This document shows, in pieces, positions 63,140 to 64,000 of a stretch of DNA of 64,000 bases. A program made the position numbers and the translations under genes. The stretch's first letter is position 1. The number at the start of each line of letters is the position of its first letter. The DNA is from Vibrio barjaei (GTDB taxonomy: Bacteria; Pseudomonadota; Gammaproteobacteria; Enterobacterales; Vibrionaceae): positions 62,001 through 126,000 of the forward strand of contig NZ_LQXO02000005.1 in NCBI RefSeq assembly GCF_001639065.2. The letters run 5' to 3'. The notes below the pieces were generated by a model, which searched no databases, had not been told where the DNA came from, and was given only the letters and a program-made list of their open reading frames with translations.

Positions 63140-63186
63140 GACTATTAGCTATCATAAAACCAAGATAAAAATGGTAGCTAATAGTC
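63140..63186 (+). repeat. 16-bp imperfect inverted repeat
   Basis: GACTATTAGCTATCAT (63140-63155) pairs with ATGGTAGCTAATAGTC (63171-63186); 15 of 16 pair and the odd one is G-U. The loop is A-rich (15 nt). It lies 24 bp after the degenerate-receiver gene and 20 bp before the next gene. No U-tract follows. Confidence 0.7.
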
Positions 63187-63205
63187 AGCTTAAGGTTATA
63201 TTTCG

Positions 63206-63583
63206 GTGAAATGTGAACATGTGTGTGATATGAGTTCTTGCACTGGGTGTGAGCAACTAAATAAGCTTCAAATGTATTTAGGGCTGAAGCTAAAAATTGA
63301 TGAGGAGAAAGTCGTAGAGATGAACTCCCTTACCAATATGTCGATGCTTACAGTTCGTACTTTATGTGTTTTTTCCCGTTATGGAGAAAACCACATAGTT
63401 TCGAAATACAACATCAAAGACTATGTTTGGCAACGTCCGGTGACGGATAATAACTTAACGCATACGATTCACAAATGCCGTAATGTTCTAAGGGAGTCCA
63501 AAACCGAGTTTGACGTCGTCAATATTCGCGGTTTTGGTTACTGTCTTATGAATATTAATTTTGTTGGTGGTAATATCGGTTAG
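63206..63583 (+). CDS. small winged-helix DNA-binding protein with N-terminal Cys cluster
   Basis: 125 residues from a GTG with AAGG ten bases upstream. Cys3, Cys7, Cys12 and Cys15 lie in the first 15 residues (KCEHVCDMSSCTGCEQ). The rest resembles an OmpR/ToxR-type winged helix: MLTVRTLCVFSRYGENHIVS, VTDNNLTHTIHKCRNVLRES, DVVNIRGFGYCLM. There is no receiver and no membrane segment. The Cys cluster could bind a metal or iron-sulfur centre, or be redox-active. It closes the regulatory cluster near the fimbriae. Confidence 0.75.
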   Translation: MKCEHVCDMSSCTGCEQLNKLQMYLGLKLKIDEEKVVEMNSLTNMSMLTVRTLCVFSRYGENHIVSKYNIKDYVWQRPVTDNNLTHTIHKCRNVLRESKTEFDVVNIRGFGYCLMNINFVGGNIG

Positions 63584-64000
63584 TCTAATTCGGTATTGCC
63601 TAGTAGACTTTGAGAAAGCAACTGCAATTGTTCTTTGTTTCCCGCAAAAAGATTGTCACAAATGACGCCTAACTTCGTACCTGACAATCGTTGTTTGCGT
63701 GCTTCTCTTACCAAAAGCACAAGTGCTAACTCACCAGAAATACTATCGGTCTTAGGTTGCCATTTGCTTATCGCCAAGCATTCTGGCGTTTGCGCGAGCT
63801 TAGGCTGCAGTTCAATAATCTCACGTCGCACGACTTGCAGTAAGTCATTAACGGTCGCTAAATCGCTTTCATGAAGTAGTTTATCTAGCAGTGCTTTAGA
63901 AAGTGGGCTCAAATGAACCTTGCCAGCTTTCTTAGGAAACTGATCTGCAAGTCTTACCGATAATTTAACCAAGCTTAGCTGACTGTTTGGAAGGATGGTT
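63580..64000 (-). CDS. protein of unknown function, 5' part outside window
   Basis: The minus-strand frame is open to the right edge (140 residues visible), so the start lies beyond the window; a TTG at 63972 is not a convincing start. The visible C-terminal part is helical and soluble (LSPLSKALLDKLLHESDLAT, LQVVRREIIELQPKLAQTPE, LALVLLVREARKQRLSG). No family is recognised. Its stop overlaps the end of the convergent winged-helix gene by 4 bp. Confidence 0.65.
   Translation of the reverse strand, partial: TILPNSQLSLVKLSVRLADQFPKKAGKVHLSPLSKALLDKLLHESDLATVNDLLQVVRREIIELQPKLAQTPECLAISKWQPKTDSISGELALVLLVREARKQRLSGTKLGVICDNLFAGNKEQLQLLSQSLLGNTELD

Overview
The window looks like a stretch of a Vibrio (or close relative) genome, moderate in GC, and the mix of metabolic, regulatory and accessory genes would fit the second chromosome. 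The evidence is the gene content and protein style: Vibrio-like pyrC, nadE, phhA/phhB, RND pump, PTS IIBC and chaperone-usher fimbriae. The species cannot be named from the sequence alone. There are no rRNA, tRNA, CRISPR or prophage structural genes.

Layout. (1) 1-7.5 kb: the 3' part of a large YD-repeat/RHS polymorphic toxin with a 4-bp-overlapping candidate immunity gene, a second orphan tail/immunity-like pair, a lipoprotein, and a scar with a 22-bp RHS copy, a truncated exported protein and a dead IS6-type transposase. (2) 7.5-9.6 kb: a DedA-LssY membrane protein and a family 2 glycosyltransferase. (3) 9.7-21.4 kb: the most coherent system in the window. It holds a small exported protein, a six-gene MoxR/DUF58/DUF4381/VWA/VWA-TPR/BatD operon, a Ser-type arylsulfatase, a cytoplasmic GAF histidine kinase with a NarL-type regulator, and the radical-SAM sulfatase-maturating enzyme. 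Four copies of a 16-bp palindrome, YTAGGA-N4-YCCTAR, precede four of these transcription units. They define a probable local regulon that links sulfatase, its maturase and the MoxR/VWA machinery.

(4) 21.5-24.9 kb: acetoacetyl-CoA synthetase divergent from phenylalanine hydroxylase and pterin carbinolamine dehydratase, with a TyrR-like box between them. (5) 25-46 kb: ordinary metabolic and envelope genes. These are an RND efflux pair, an Ntn hydrolase/OMP/micropeptide cluster, AraC and LysR regulators, Fe-dependent alcohol dehydrogenase, a PTS permease, a BamA-type barrel, an M14 peptidase, a thioesterase, a DUF1289-CWC protein, pyrC (with a full consensus PurR box), a MOSC-reductase-ferredoxin fusion, and nadE divergent from a NadD-like gene.

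(6) 46-52 kb: an AT-rich accessory segment with a mini pilin-like protein, two secreted proteins with similar N-termini (one with crystallin-like and ricin-B domains), an IS3 remnant and a FimH-like adhesin. (7) 52-63.6 kb: a chaperone-usher operon (pilin, usher, chaperone, OmpA-like protein) next to a LysR gene and a regulatory set. That set is a hybrid kinase with Hpt, a REC-EAL phosphodiesterase, two LuxR-type regulators (one with a degenerate receiver) and a small Cys-rich winged-helix protein. The arrangement resembles the Pseudomonas Roc/Pvr systems that control cup fimbriae. A partial unknown gene runs off the right edge.
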